From: Dysgonomonas sp. 216
Lineage (GTDB): Bacteria > Bacteroidota > Bacteroidia > Bacteroidales > Dysgonomonadaceae
Length of the DNA stretch: 64,000 nucleotides
Assembly (NCBI RefSeq): GCF_010501065.1
Contig: NZ_QVMM01000014.1
Location: 17,627-81,626, forward strand
Direction: 5' to 3'
This document shows positions 37,601-46,188 of this stretch, one piece after another (position 1 is the stretch's first letter; the number at the start of each line of letters is the position of its first letter). The translations under genes were made by a program, and so were the position numbers. A model generated the notes under the pieces. The model did no database searches and was not told the DNA's origin. It saw only the letters and a list, made by a program, of their open reading frames with translations.

Positions 37601-39293
37601 AGATGGTACAGGAAAATTAACCATTAGAGGTGTAAATGACTTTTCGGGAGCAGTATTGCTTAATGAAGGAACATTAGCAGTCGAGTCTTTCCCCAGCCTT
37701 GTCAATAATGGTTCTATAGGAATACCATCGAAAGATCCGAATTTATTTATTATTGATAATAATGCAGTGTTAACATCGGTTGGCTCTGACCTGAAAGTTT
37801 CTTCGCGCGCTTTACATATTGGTAATGGTGGTGCTGTTATAAATACAAATTCGAGCTTCCGTTGGTTAGCAGCTATAACAGGAGGAACTCTTACAAAACG
37901 GGGTAGCGGTAATCTTGCGTTTTTTGGTGCTAATACATTTAGTAAGTTAATTGTTGAAAGCGGAAGCGTAACAGTTGGTTCGGGCTCATCAAAAGCAGGC
38001 AATGATGTGGTGTTGGGCAATGGAACAACATATACTCATAGTACGGGAAATGCTACTAATTTCGAATTGATGGATGGTGCTTCGGCACGGATAAATCTGG
38101 CAAGTACAGCTACATATTCGGGAAGGTTGACTGGAAATGGAACCGCTACTATTAATATTCCTTATGTAAGAGAAAATCTTACAGGAAACTGGTCGGCATT
38201 TACAGGAACACTAAACTTTGTTACTAATTTTGTGCACAGTTCATGGTCGGCCGAGTTGCGTATAAGTAACACATACGGATGGGAAAATGCCGACATGAAT
38301 GTAACAGGTAAGATTTATGTTCATCACCTTAATTCATCTGCCGTAAACTTCAAAATAGGAGGTTTAAGCAGTAATAGCGAGGTGCAATTAGCATTAGGTA
38401 ACCATACATGGACAGTAGGAAACAGAAATACCAATACAACATTTCAAGGATTGATGTCCGGATCCGGAAAACTGGTAAAAGTAGGAACGGGAACATTAAG
38501 TCTGACTAACGCCAATAGCTACACCGGAACAACAACTATTAATGGTGGTAGAATATTAGCATTAAACACAACAGGTAGTGCAACTGGTGCAGGAGCAATG
38601 ACAGTTTCTTCGGGTGCTACAATAGGCGGAACCGGATTTATTGGCAATACTGTTGCTGTAAAAAGCGGCGGTGTTATTGAGCCGGGCGACCATACGTCTA
38701 CTGCTTGGTTGAAAATGATTGGAACTTTAACATTCAATAAAGGTGTGTCGCTGCAAGCGGGCTCTAAATTTAATATGAGTGTAAGAAACAGGTCGCCATA
38801 TCCTTGCGATAAGGTTGTAGTAAACGGAAACGCTGTAATTGCAGGCAATTTGGAGGTTGAAATTGTAAACGGAAATGCAGAGTTTCCTATAGGGGCAAAA
38901 TTAACATTATTCGAATTTAACGGTTCGGTTAGTGGGCAATTTGCAAATATGATATTGCCTCCAACTGTTGTCGATTCAAAATGGGATACCAGTAAATTGC
39001 TGACAGACGGAACAATTGAAGTTGTAGAATGTATAGATTGCACAGGTATAATTTCGTCCGAAGCTTCATCTTTCAATATTTCGCCTAATCCTGTAACCGA
39101 CTTCTTTACGGTTGATTTACCTATAGAAGGTTATGCTTTGGTTAATATTTACGACTTGGGTGGAAACCTGATTTTGGTTAAGGATATTGCAGCCGGCGAT
39201 AAAGTAGATGTAACAACTTTATCATCAGGTATGTATATTGTTAAAGTGAATGTAGATGGTAAGGATTATACCTCGAAACTGGTAAAAAAGTAG
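34692..39293 (+). CDS. Giant PL11 rhamnogalacturonan lyase with beta-strand-repeat stalk and T9SS domain
   Basis: This 1533-residue protein has a signal peptide ending at GFSQ (about residue 20). The PL11 propeller (about 20-610) keeps DLDGDGEYEL, DFDGDGKAEV, GQGNHNYVIADV, LGHGDAMHVSNF, QADLFGDWREEVIFR and GYNQPPHTSFF, so it should be an active RG lyase. Residues about 630-1430 are autotransporter-type beta-strand repeats (GPATLTFNGNHDYSGRT, GTGTLSLTNANSYTGTT), probably a beta-helix that holds the lyase away from the surface. The last 75 residues are a T9SS type A domain (FNISPNPVTDFFTV). It shares its plan with the 24040 protein but keeps the family motifs that one has lost. It has its own promoter and a hairpin after it. 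Confidence 0.9.
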   Translation: MKKLILLFLALLAMQPGFSQRRMENLGRGVMASKVDGGVYVNWRITGQEWFGVSYNLYRGATKLNDTPITGASNYLDPSGTLSSQYQVAAVINGVEQAKSPAVSVLPNAYVELQLATIPKIAGVPDSYYNMYEINDITTADLDGDGEYELIVKRRNMGFNPSNIEENKYYTLIEAYKLDGTFMWRIDVGPNVYNDVEINVLAFDFDGDGKAEVVMRTSEGTVDGLGNVIPDLGNAQGDLSPDGRTNYRSAFKLNNSYYEYEGPEFLSLFDGTTGKELDRTPHIARHPVSQWGPSGTAASGLAHRALKFHYGAPYLDGKNPSVFVSRGIYHRTKMATFDIVDKKFVPRWTWDSGDGAYSGQGNHNYVIADVDNDGRDEIIYGSMTIDDNGTGLYTTGLGHGDAMHVSNFDPYRKGIEVFACLENSPYHGTTFRAAESGEILLQKISSGDEGRCMAANVSNLYKGAQMWPSQTGGFSASERKEISITGGTEFRIYWTGDLLSEILGHSFSSSLGKGVGAISKFNDGTKSWERLLNTDGYYSCNYTKGTPCLQADLFGDWREEVIFRSADDSKIRIYFTTYPTEHRIYTLMHDMQYRQAIAWQMCGYNQPPHTSFFLGELEGITLPPPPVMDNQRLVFKNSATTWDNSSANWIKDGVNSSFADGENVLFDVSGPTAQIALTSVVSPKSMYVNSTNDYSFNMTSGKLSGAMNLLKQGPATLTFNGNHDYSGRTEIWDGLVVFDGQLTNSPVWINLHGELAATGTLSKSVAMNYASVLYPGGKAGIGTLAIGEKLELAENSIIEFDMLTAPVQSDKISMATGTLSVAENSVFRINKVTGDLLAGNYVLIEVPNLTGDISKVKVEGLGSQIGTLSYADNKVVLTIQDVRSSGTIVWNGANDGSLWDVFGAENFSLNSNNTFFLTNDNVKFDDTSVSQSVNVAGVVLPANITVDASKDYTFQSDSDNKIAGTATLTKDGTGKLTIRGVNDFSGAVLLNEGTLAVESFPSLVNNGSIGIPSKDPNLFIIDNNAVLTSVGSDLKVSSRALHIGNGGAVINTNSSFRWLAAITGGTLTKRGSGNLAFFGANTFSKLIVESGSVTVGSGSSKAGNDVVLGNGTTYTHSTGNATNFELMDGASARINLASTATYSGRLTGNGTATINIPYVRENLTGNWSAFTGTLNFVTNFVHSSWSAELRISNTYGWENADMNVTGKIYVHHLNSSAVNFKIGGLSSNSEVQLALGNHTWTVGNRNTNTTFQGLMSGSGKLVKVGTGTLSLTNANSYTGTTTINGGRILALNTTGSATGAGAMTVSSGATIGGTGFIGNTVAVKSGGVIEPGDHTSTAWLKMIGTLTFNKGVSLQAGSKFNMSVRNRSPYPCDKVVVNGNAVIAGNLEVEIVNGNAEFPIGAKLTLFEFNGSVSGQFANMILPPTVVDSKWDTSKLLTDGTIEVVECIDCTGIISSEASSFNISPNPVTDFFTVDLPIEGYALVNIYDLGGNLILVKDIAAGDKVDVTTLSSGMYIVKVNVDGKDYTSKLVKK

Positions 39294-39316
39294 AGGTTTA
39301 ATATAAATGTTCTTTT

Positions 39317-39352
39317 AATATGGTTGTGGAGTATCTATTTCACAACCATATT
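39317..39352 (+). terminator. Perfect 12-bp hairpin between two PL11 genes
   Basis: AATATGGTTGTG (39317-39328) and CACAACCATATT (39341-39352) are exact inverted repeats around a 12-base loop, followed by GTTTTAAT. The short T-run makes it a weak or partial terminator. Confidence 0.6.
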
Positions 39353-39378
39353 GTTTTAATCCAAACGCTGATTGTAGT

Positions 39379-41889
39379 ATGAAAAATTTTCAGAAGCTGC
39401 TTTTTAATGTGGTTTTCTTTGTTCTGCTTTTGTGGAGTAGTACGGGTGTGATATATGCCTATGAGGTTCTGGACAGAGGCTTTATTGTAATGCCCATAGA
39501 TAGCACGTCTGTTTATATGGGATGGCGGATGTTTATCGATGATAACAGGTCTGTAGCTTTTGATGTGTTCAGGCAGGTCGAAAATGATCATTCCTTTAAA
39601 CTGAATGCCGCCCCGATAATCCAAACATCCGATTTTGTAGATAAAGCAGTAGATTTTACGAAGAATAATACATGGTATTTAAAAAATTCAGAGGGAAAAA
39701 TTATTGCAAGTTATAGGATAAAAGCTAATGCGGCTCTTAGCCCTTATTTGTCAGTGCCGATACAAAAGCCTGAAGGTGGAGTTGTTGAAGGCGAAAGCTT
39801 CGATTATACGGCAAATGATGCAAGTGTGGGCGATTTGGATGGTGACGGGGAATATGAAATAATACTGAAATGGGAGCCGACAAATAGTAAACGTCCTCCG
39901 CAAAAAGGATTTACAGGTAATACATACATCGATGCTTATAAACTGAACGGCAAAAGGTTGTGGCGTATAGATTTGGGAAAGAATATTCGTTCGGGTGCAG
40001 CATATACCCAGTTTCTTGTTTATGACTTCGATGGTGACGGAAAATCAGAAATGATTTGTAAAACGGGCAATGGTACTATTGATGGGCTGGGGAATATTAT
40101 TGGAGATGGTAATGCCGATTGGCGGACAATGGATAAAGATAGCCCTACTTACGGAAAAATTGTAGACGGGATTGAATATCTGACTGTTTTTGACGGAAAG
40201 ACAGGGCGAAACCTGTCGACTGTAGAATATATTCCTACTCGTTATCCCTTGAATAGCTGGGGTGGTATAGGTGGAAATGGCGGAAACGACTCCACGGGAG
40301 GGCGTTCCGACCGCTTTTCGGCATGTGTTGCACATCTGGGAGGCGATAGCCCGAGTGCAGTAATGGTCAGGGGATGGTATGGCCGGACAGTTCTCGCAGC
40401 GTGGGATTTTAAGGATGGAAAATTACAGTCGAGATGGGTGTTCGATTCGTCCGACCCTCAATGGGAAGGATATTCGGGTATGGGTAATCATTCGGTTACT
40501 GTTGCCGATTTTGACGGCGATGGTTTTGACGAGGTGTGTGTAGGTGCTATGACTGTAGACCACGATGGGCAAGGATTGTTCACAACCGGATTGAGGCATG
40601 GCGACGCTTTACATGCAGGTAATTTAATCCCTTCGCGTCAGGGATTGGAAGTTTACGGAGTACACGAGAGCGAAGGGCGTACGCTCAATTTAAATACTCC
40701 CGGAATAGCACTGTTTGACGGAAATAGCGGAGAAATTATCTGGAGCCATTATCCCGGTGTAGATGTTGGACGCGGATTGGCTGCTGATATAGACCCAAGA
40801 TATGATGGTGCAGAATGTTGGGGTGGTCCGGGGGGACTAAGGAGAAGCGATACCGGTAAAGAGATATATGACAAGGTGCCTAATTCCTGCAATTTTGCTA
40901 TTTGGTGGGATGCCGATCCTTTGCGCGAATTATTGGATAAAACAACGGTATCGAAGTGGAACTGGCTTGAGCAAAAAACAGAAACCCTTTTTCGAGCCGA
41001 AGGGGTAGTTTCTAATAACTGGACAAAGGCAAACCCTTGTTTGCAAGCTGACCTGTTTGGCGATTGGCGTGAAGAAATTATTTGGCGAACACCCGATAAC
41101 AGCGAATTACGGATCTACTCAACTACTATTCCTTCAATATACCGTATGCCCACACTTATGCACAATCATCAGTATCGTATGGCTATAGCGTGGCAAAATG
41201 TAGCATATAATCAGCCACCTCATCCCGATTTTGATATGATGGAGGAATCTAAAAAATGGTTGTTGTCTCAATCGGGGTTTACCAATGAGTTATTTAATAT
41301 ATTCTGGACAGTCGAATCGCCTGATTATAAACTTAAATTGTTTAGCGATACGCTCGAAATTTCAGCTCCTAAAGGCTTTACTCTATGGCGGAATGAGAAG
41401 TATACGGGTGATCTTGAAATTTCGTATAAAGCATGCGTAATGGATGAAGGATTGAAGGGCGACAGGCTTAGCGATCTTAATTGTTTCTGGATGGCCGGCG
41501 ACCCTCTGCATCCTGATGATATTCATCGTAGGGCAGAATGGCGGAACGGTGTATTTGGGCGATACTACAGTCTTAATATGTATTATTTGGGTTATGGCGG
41601 AAATAGTAATACAACCACAAGGTTCAGAAAATATAATGGCGATTTCGATTCGTTTGAAGCAAACAAAGTACGTCCCGATGTTATAACTGAATATACTGAT
41701 GAAGATCATCTGTTAAAGCCCAACCATTGGTACGATATAAAAATTGTATGTAAAGGGCGGTATATCAAATACTATATTAATGGAGAATTGATTGTCGATT
41801 TCCAAGACGATAGTCCTTATACATCGGGTTGGTTCGGTTTTCGTACAACTCAGTCACGCATAAGGTTAACCGATTTCAAAGTGTACTAA
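39379..41889 (+). CDS. PL11 rhamnogalacturonan lyase with C-terminal jelly-roll (DUF6250-like) module
   Basis: This 836-residue secreted protein has a signal peptide ending near VIYA (about residue 28). The PL11 propeller (about 28-620) has DLDGDGEYEIILKW, DFDGDGKSEM, GMGNHSVTVADF, LRHGDALHAGNL, QADLFGDWREEIIWR and VAYNQPPHPDF. After it, residues about 635-836 form a concanavalin-like domain (LEISYKACVMDEGL, HWYDIKIVCKGRYIKYYING, GWFGFRTTQSRI), similar to the DUF6250 modules attached to some RG lyases. There is no T9SS tail, so it probably works in the periplasm or by another export route. It opens the long run of closely spaced degradation genes that continues to 60990. Confidence 0.92.
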   Translation: MKNFQKLLFNVVFFVLLLWSSTGVIYAYEVLDRGFIVMPIDSTSVYMGWRMFIDDNRSVAFDVFRQVENDHSFKLNAAPIIQTSDFVDKAVDFTKNNTWYLKNSEGKIIASYRIKANAALSPYLSVPIQKPEGGVVEGESFDYTANDASVGDLDGDGEYEIILKWEPTNSKRPPQKGFTGNTYIDAYKLNGKRLWRIDLGKNIRSGAAYTQFLVYDFDGDGKSEMICKTGNGTIDGLGNIIGDGNADWRTMDKDSPTYGKIVDGIEYLTVFDGKTGRNLSTVEYIPTRYPLNSWGGIGGNGGNDSTGGRSDRFSACVAHLGGDSPSAVMVRGWYGRTVLAAWDFKDGKLQSRWVFDSSDPQWEGYSGMGNHSVTVADFDGDGFDEVCVGAMTVDHDGQGLFTTGLRHGDALHAGNLIPSRQGLEVYGVHESEGRTLNLNTPGIALFDGNSGEIIWSHYPGVDVGRGLAADIDPRYDGAECWGGPGGLRRSDTGKEIYDKVPNSCNFAIWWDADPLRELLDKTTVSKWNWLEQKTETLFRAEGVVSNNWTKANPCLQADLFGDWREEIIWRTPDNSELRIYSTTIPSIYRMPTLMHNHQYRMAIAWQNVAYNQPPHPDFDMMEESKKWLLSQSGFTNELFNIFWTVESPDYKLKLFSDTLEISAPKGFTLWRNEKYTGDLEISYKACVMDEGLKGDRLSDLNCFWMAGDPLHPDDIHRRAEWRNGVFGRYYSLNMYYLGYGGNSNTTTRFRKYNGDFDSFEANKVRPDVITEYTDEDHLLKPNHWYDIKIVCKGRYIKYYINGELIVDFQDDSPYTSGWFGFRTTQSRIRLTDFKVY

Positions 41890-41971
41890 ATTTGATATTT
41901 TAGCACATAATTACATTAATATGTACAAATGTGCATTTTCAAAGAGTTAAATGACTGTTATTTTTGCTACT

Positions 41972-44776
41972 ATGAAAAAAACTGCATTATTCCTCATGGT
42001 GTTTGGATGTGTTTTATTTACACAGGCAGCACCTGTTTATTTGGTAAACGAACAGGCTTCTACTGTGGTATTTTCCGATAAAAATGAAGATGTTGTTGTA
42101 CAGACGGCAATAGATTTGTTTTTATCTGATATCGAAAAAGTATCGGGGGTAAAACCGTCGCATGTACGGGCTATTAATAGTAATACATCAGTAATTGTTG
42201 GTACTGTAGGTAAAAGCCCTCTGGTGGATAAATTGATAAAAGACCGGAAGATATCGGTCGATAAAATAAACGGAAAATGGGAGGCTTTCCAAATACAGGT
42301 TATAAACCACGATGGAAAGAGCCGATTACTGGTTTTGGGTAGCGACCGAAGAGGTACTGCTTACGGCATATTGGAATTGTCGAGGACGATTGGGGTTTCT
42401 CCTTGGGAATGGTGGGCGGATGTAGTGCCGGCAAAGCAGTCGAAGATATCAATTCCTGACGATTTCTTTACTTATCAACAACCATCGGTTCAGTATAGGG
42501 GGATTTTTCTTAACGACGAAGATTGGGGCTTGATGCCTTGGAGCAGTAAAACTTTTGAACCGGAAGGCGATAAGGGGCGAATAGGACCTGAAACATATGG
42601 TAAAATATTCGAATTGTTACTTCGGTTAAGGGCTAATACTTTATGGCCGGCTATGCACGAGTGTACTATTCCATTCTATTTTGTGTCCGGTAATCAACAA
42701 ATGGCCGATAAATATGGAATTGTAATTGGTACATCGCATTGCGAACCTCTTATGCGGAATAATGCGGGCGAATGGGATAAAAATAAGTATGGCGAATATA
42801 ACTACCTTACTAATAAGAATACAATTCAGAATTATTGGGCCGAAAGGCTTTTGGAAGTCGGCAAATCCGAAAACTTCTATACGATAGGTATGCGTGGAGT
42901 TCACGATGGAAAAATGGAAGGCGCGAAGACATTGGATGAACAAACTACGGTTTTGGATCAGGCTATAAAAGACCAACGCTTGCTGCTTGAAAAATATGTA
43001 AACAAAAATATTTCGGATGTTCCGCAGGCGTTTATTCCGTATAAGGAAGTATTAGAGGTTTACGATAATAATTTACCTCTCCCTGACGATGTTACGCTTG
43101 TTTGGTGCGACGATAATTACGGATATATAACCCGTTTGAGTAACGAAGCAGAACAAAAACGTAAAGGCGGAAGCGGTGTTTATTACCATATTTCTTATTG
43201 GGGACGACCTCACGATTATTTATGGCTGAGTTCAACACAACCTGCGCAAATATATTGGCAGATGAAAAATGCATGGAACAATAATGCCCGAAAATTATGG
43301 ATTCTGAATGTGGGAGACATTAAGCCAGCCGAATATAACATTGAGCTATTTATGGATATGGCGTGGAATATCGATATGTTCAGTGCCGAAAATGCATCGT
43401 CTCATCCATCGGCGTTCTATCAGCGGGATTTCGGAGATAATGTTTCGGAAGATATCTCGAAAGTGATGGACGAGTATTATCGCTTGGCTTCAGTACGTAA
43501 ACCCGAATTTATGGGGTGGAGTAGGGTTGAAGAGCATTCAGCTATCAAAGGGGGTAAAACTCCGGTTGTTGATACCGAATTTAATCCGTACGAGTTTAAC
43601 GACGAAATAAAAAAACGCTTAGATGCCTATATGGCTATAGCCGAGAAAGTAATCGAAATAAAAAAGAGTATAAAACCCGAAAACGAAGCCGCATATTTTC
43701 AATTGGTAGAATATCCAGTATTAGCTTCTGCCGAAATGAACAAAAAACTGCTTTATGCACAAAAAGCCCGCTTGTATGCCCGTTATGGATTGCTTGTAGC
43801 AAACGAATATGCGGCAAAAAGCAGAGATGCATATTCGAAAATTGGCGAGTTAACCAAAAAATATAACGGGGGTATAGTTAACGGAAAATGGAACCGTTTT
43901 ATGGATATGAAGCCTCGTAATCTTGCAGTATTTCAGGAGAGCGAATTGCCCGAACCTGTTGTGACAAACGAGTCGGCTGAAATATTAGTATGGGGCGAAG
44001 GTCAGGAAATGCCTCTGGAAGAAACTAAAGAAATAAAGCTTCCTGACTTTGTCAGGGCACAGGATAATAAATCCTTCATAAGCCTTTTGCTGAAAGGCAA
44101 TCTTCCTGTTAAATGGTCAGTTAATCAAAAGCCCGATTGGTTGACAGTAAAAGAAGATTTAACAGGCTTGAATGCCGAAAAACGCTTGTTGTTTTCGGTA
44201 GATTGGACAATGGTTTTAACCGAAAAAGCAATAGATACTTGTGTGTTAAATGTTAATGGAGTAAACTATACTGTAAAAGTTGGTGCTATTAACAGAAATC
44301 AGCCTATAGCTATCGAAACAAAAGGAATGATAGCTCTTAATGCGAAAGATGGTGTTAATCTGGATAAATCGAAACATACACTTATAAACGGTTTGGGGCA
44401 TAGCAATGCCGCCGTAGAGCTGAAAAAAGGGGAGGAAAATGCACTGGTATTCGAATTATATACAGTTAGTGCAGGCGATGCGGTTCTGAGAACCTGCTTA
44501 GTGCCGAATCATCCTGTGGACGAAGATCTTCGTTTTGCTATATCTGTTGACGGAGCTGCACCTAAGATTGTATCGTTAAAAACAAAATTCAGAAGCGAAC
44601 CATGGAAAGTAAATGTACTTCGTAATCAGGCAGTGAACGAATCTATTCACGTATTTGATAAACCGGGTAAACATACGATTAAAATCTATGCGCTGGATAG
44701 AGGTATAATACTCGATCAGGTTATGCTCGATTTCGATAAAGAGCGGATGTTTTACGAAGTGCCTGCGGGAAATTAA
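41972..44776 (+). CDS. GH115 family alpha-glucuronidase
   Basis: Starting at 41972 (the ATG at 41951 would add seven residues before the signal peptide) the protein has 934 residues and a signal peptide ending at FTQAA. The N-terminal alpha/beta domain resembles the GH115 domain A (VLGSDRRGTAYGILELS). The catalytic barrel carries GH115-typical stretches YRGIFLNDEDWGL, RLRANTLWPAMHEC, IGTSHCEPLMRNN, MRGVHDGKM, VWCDDNYGYI and HISYWGRPHDYLW. The C-terminal part is the beta-sandwich region of the family. GH115 removes terminal (4-O-methyl-)glucuronic acid from xylan, arabinogalactan or rhamnogalacturonan decorations. In this locus glucuronic acid on RG-I or attached arabinogalactan is the likely target, by inference. 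Confidence 0.92.
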   Translation: MKKTALFLMVFGCVLFTQAAPVYLVNEQASTVVFSDKNEDVVVQTAIDLFLSDIEKVSGVKPSHVRAINSNTSVIVGTVGKSPLVDKLIKDRKISVDKINGKWEAFQIQVINHDGKSRLLVLGSDRRGTAYGILELSRTIGVSPWEWWADVVPAKQSKISIPDDFFTYQQPSVQYRGIFLNDEDWGLMPWSSKTFEPEGDKGRIGPETYGKIFELLLRLRANTLWPAMHECTIPFYFVSGNQQMADKYGIVIGTSHCEPLMRNNAGEWDKNKYGEYNYLTNKNTIQNYWAERLLEVGKSENFYTIGMRGVHDGKMEGAKTLDEQTTVLDQAIKDQRLLLEKYVNKNISDVPQAFIPYKEVLEVYDNNLPLPDDVTLVWCDDNYGYITRLSNEAEQKRKGGSGVYYHISYWGRPHDYLWLSSTQPAQIYWQMKNAWNNNARKLWILNVGDIKPAEYNIELFMDMAWNIDMFSAENASSHPSAFYQRDFGDNVSEDISKVMDEYYRLASVRKPEFMGWSRVEEHSAIKGGKTPVVDTEFNPYEFNDEIKKRLDAYMAIAEKVIEIKKSIKPENEAAYFQLVEYPVLASAEMNKKLLYAQKARLYARYGLLVANEYAAKSRDAYSKIGELTKKYNGGIVNGKWNRFMDMKPRNLAVFQESELPEPVVTNESAEILVWGEGQEMPLEETKEIKLPDFVRAQDNKSFISLLLKGNLPVKWSVNQKPDWLTVKEDLTGLNAEKRLLFSVDWTMVLTEKAIDTCVLNVNGVNYTVKVGAINRNQPIAIETKGMIALNAKDGVNLDKSKHTLINGLGHSNAAVELKKGEENALVFELYTVSAGDAVLRTCLVPNHPVDEDLRFAISVDGAAPKIVSLKTKFRSEPWKVNVLRNQAVNESIHVFDKPGKHTIKIYALDRGIILDQVMLDFDKERMFYEVPAGN

Positions 44777-44791
44777 AAAAGCACATAAACT

Positions 44792-46174
44792 ATGAAAAAA
44801 AGAGTATACCGTGTAACAAGTCTTGTATCGTCGGCTTTTGCGTTTGCTTTGCCAACCTCGGTATTGGCTGCTGATACCGATAAACCAAATGTGGTTTTTA
44901 TATTGGCAGACGATATGGGATATGGCGATTTGGGCTGTTACGGTAACAAAATTATACGTACGCCTAATATCGATAATCTGGCTAGCGATGGAGTTTCTTT
45001 TACCGATTGCTATGCAGGAGCCAGTGTGTCGTCTCCTTCGCGTTGTTGTTTAATGACCGGACTGCATACCGGACATACCCGTATCAGGGGTAATATGTGC
45101 CGTGTGGGTGGTATAGTTGGCGAACGTGAAGGAATAGGAACGGTAAGGCGCATAAATTTGCTGCCACAGGATTCTACTGTTGCAAATGTTTTATCGAATA
45201 ATGGTTATCGTACATGTTTGGTTAATAAATGGCATCTCGACGGTTTTAATCCCGAAGCAGGTCCGTTGGACAGAGGATTTGACGAATTTTACGGATGGAT
45301 GATTCACGAACCTAACAGTCATAATTACTATCCATATATTCGTTATCGTAACAGGGAAGAGTATGTTATTGAAGATAACCTGAACGATAAGCGGATAGAT
45401 CATAATACTGATAGGGCAACTATCGAAGCTCTCGATTTTATTCGCAGAAATAAAAACAATCCATTCTTTCTCTATTTGGCATACAATGCACCGCACGTTC
45501 CGCTCGATGCAAAGTCGTGGGGCGATTATAAGGATATGGATTTGTCGGATAACGATAAATCGTATGCAGCACTAATTACGCACATGGATGAATGCATTGG
45601 TACGGTTCTTGAAGAATTGAAGAAGCAGGGTTTAGATAAAAATACGATAGTAATATTTGCCTCGGATAATGGTGGTGCAAAGGCTGCAAAGACCGAGAAG
45701 CTAAAACTAAACGGAAACTTGCATGGCTGGAAAGGCGATTTATACGAAGGTGGTATACGCGTGCCGCTTATTGTTCGCTTGCCCGATAGGCAAAATGCCG
45801 GAAAGGTATCATCTTATCCATGTTATTTCCCCGATATGATGAGCACTTTGGTAGATATGACCGGTTCGTACACAACATTGCAGGGCGACGGATTAAGTAT
45901 TTATCCCGAAGTAAAGAGCCCTGACAGTTTGAATCCCGACGAACGTTATCTCTATTGGGAACAGTACCCAAAAGAAGGAGTATCGCAGGCCGTAAGGTGG
46001 GGCGATTGGAAACTTATCCGTCAGAATGTAACAAAAGAATTTGAATTATATAACCTTAAATCGGATGTGTCGGAGGCTAAAAATGTTGCACATGAATATC
46101 CTGATATAGTGAAAGTGATGGCAGGCTATATGATAGATGCTCATGTGAAATCGGAGAATTGGCCTGTATTTTAA
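44792..46174 (+). CDS. Sulfatase (arylsulfatase type, serine-type active site)
   Basis: This 460-residue exported sulfatase has a signal peptide ending around LAADT. The metal-binding start FILADDMGYGD (D40, D41) is intact. The active-site motif is S80-S-P-S-R84, so the formylglycine precursor is serine and would need an anaerobic radical-SAM maturase (anSME), not seen in this window. The motif continues CCLMTG instead of the more common A-x-LLTG. The second metal motif is FASDNGG, and GWKGDLYEGGIRVPLIV is the typical late sulfatase block. It lies 15 bases after GH115 and 14 bases before a PL11 gene, so it is part of the pectin operon. The sulfated substrate is unknown. Confidence 0.93.
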   Translation: MKKRVYRVTSLVSSAFAFALPTSVLAADTDKPNVVFILADDMGYGDLGCYGNKIIRTPNIDNLASDGVSFTDCYAGASVSSPSRCCLMTGLHTGHTRIRGNMCRVGGIVGEREGIGTVRRINLLPQDSTVANVLSNNGYRTCLVNKWHLDGFNPEAGPLDRGFDEFYGWMIHEPNSHNYYPYIRYRNREEYVIEDNLNDKRIDHNTDRATIEALDFIRRNKNNPFFLYLAYNAPHVPLDAKSWGDYKDMDLSDNDKSYAALITHMDECIGTVLEELKKQGLDKNTIVIFASDNGGAKAAKTEKLKLNGNLHGWKGDLYEGGIRVPLIVRLPDRQNAGKVSSYPCYFPDMMSTLVDMTGSYTTLQGDGLSIYPEVKSPDSLNPDERYLYWEQYPKEGVSQAVRWGDWKLIRQNVTKEFELYNLKSDVSEAKNVAHEYPDIVKVMAGYMIDAHVKSENWPVF

Positions 46175-46188
46175 AATAAACATGTTCT

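Noticed and set aside
38519..39076. Minus-strand open frame of 185 codons
   Set aside because: Antisense to the repeat region of the 34692 lyase; low-complexity shadow of Gly/Thr-rich repeats.
24019..39293. Autotransporter (type V) proteins, suggested by the passenger-type repeats
   Set aside because: There is no C-terminal beta-barrel; T9SS-type tails end the proteins instead.
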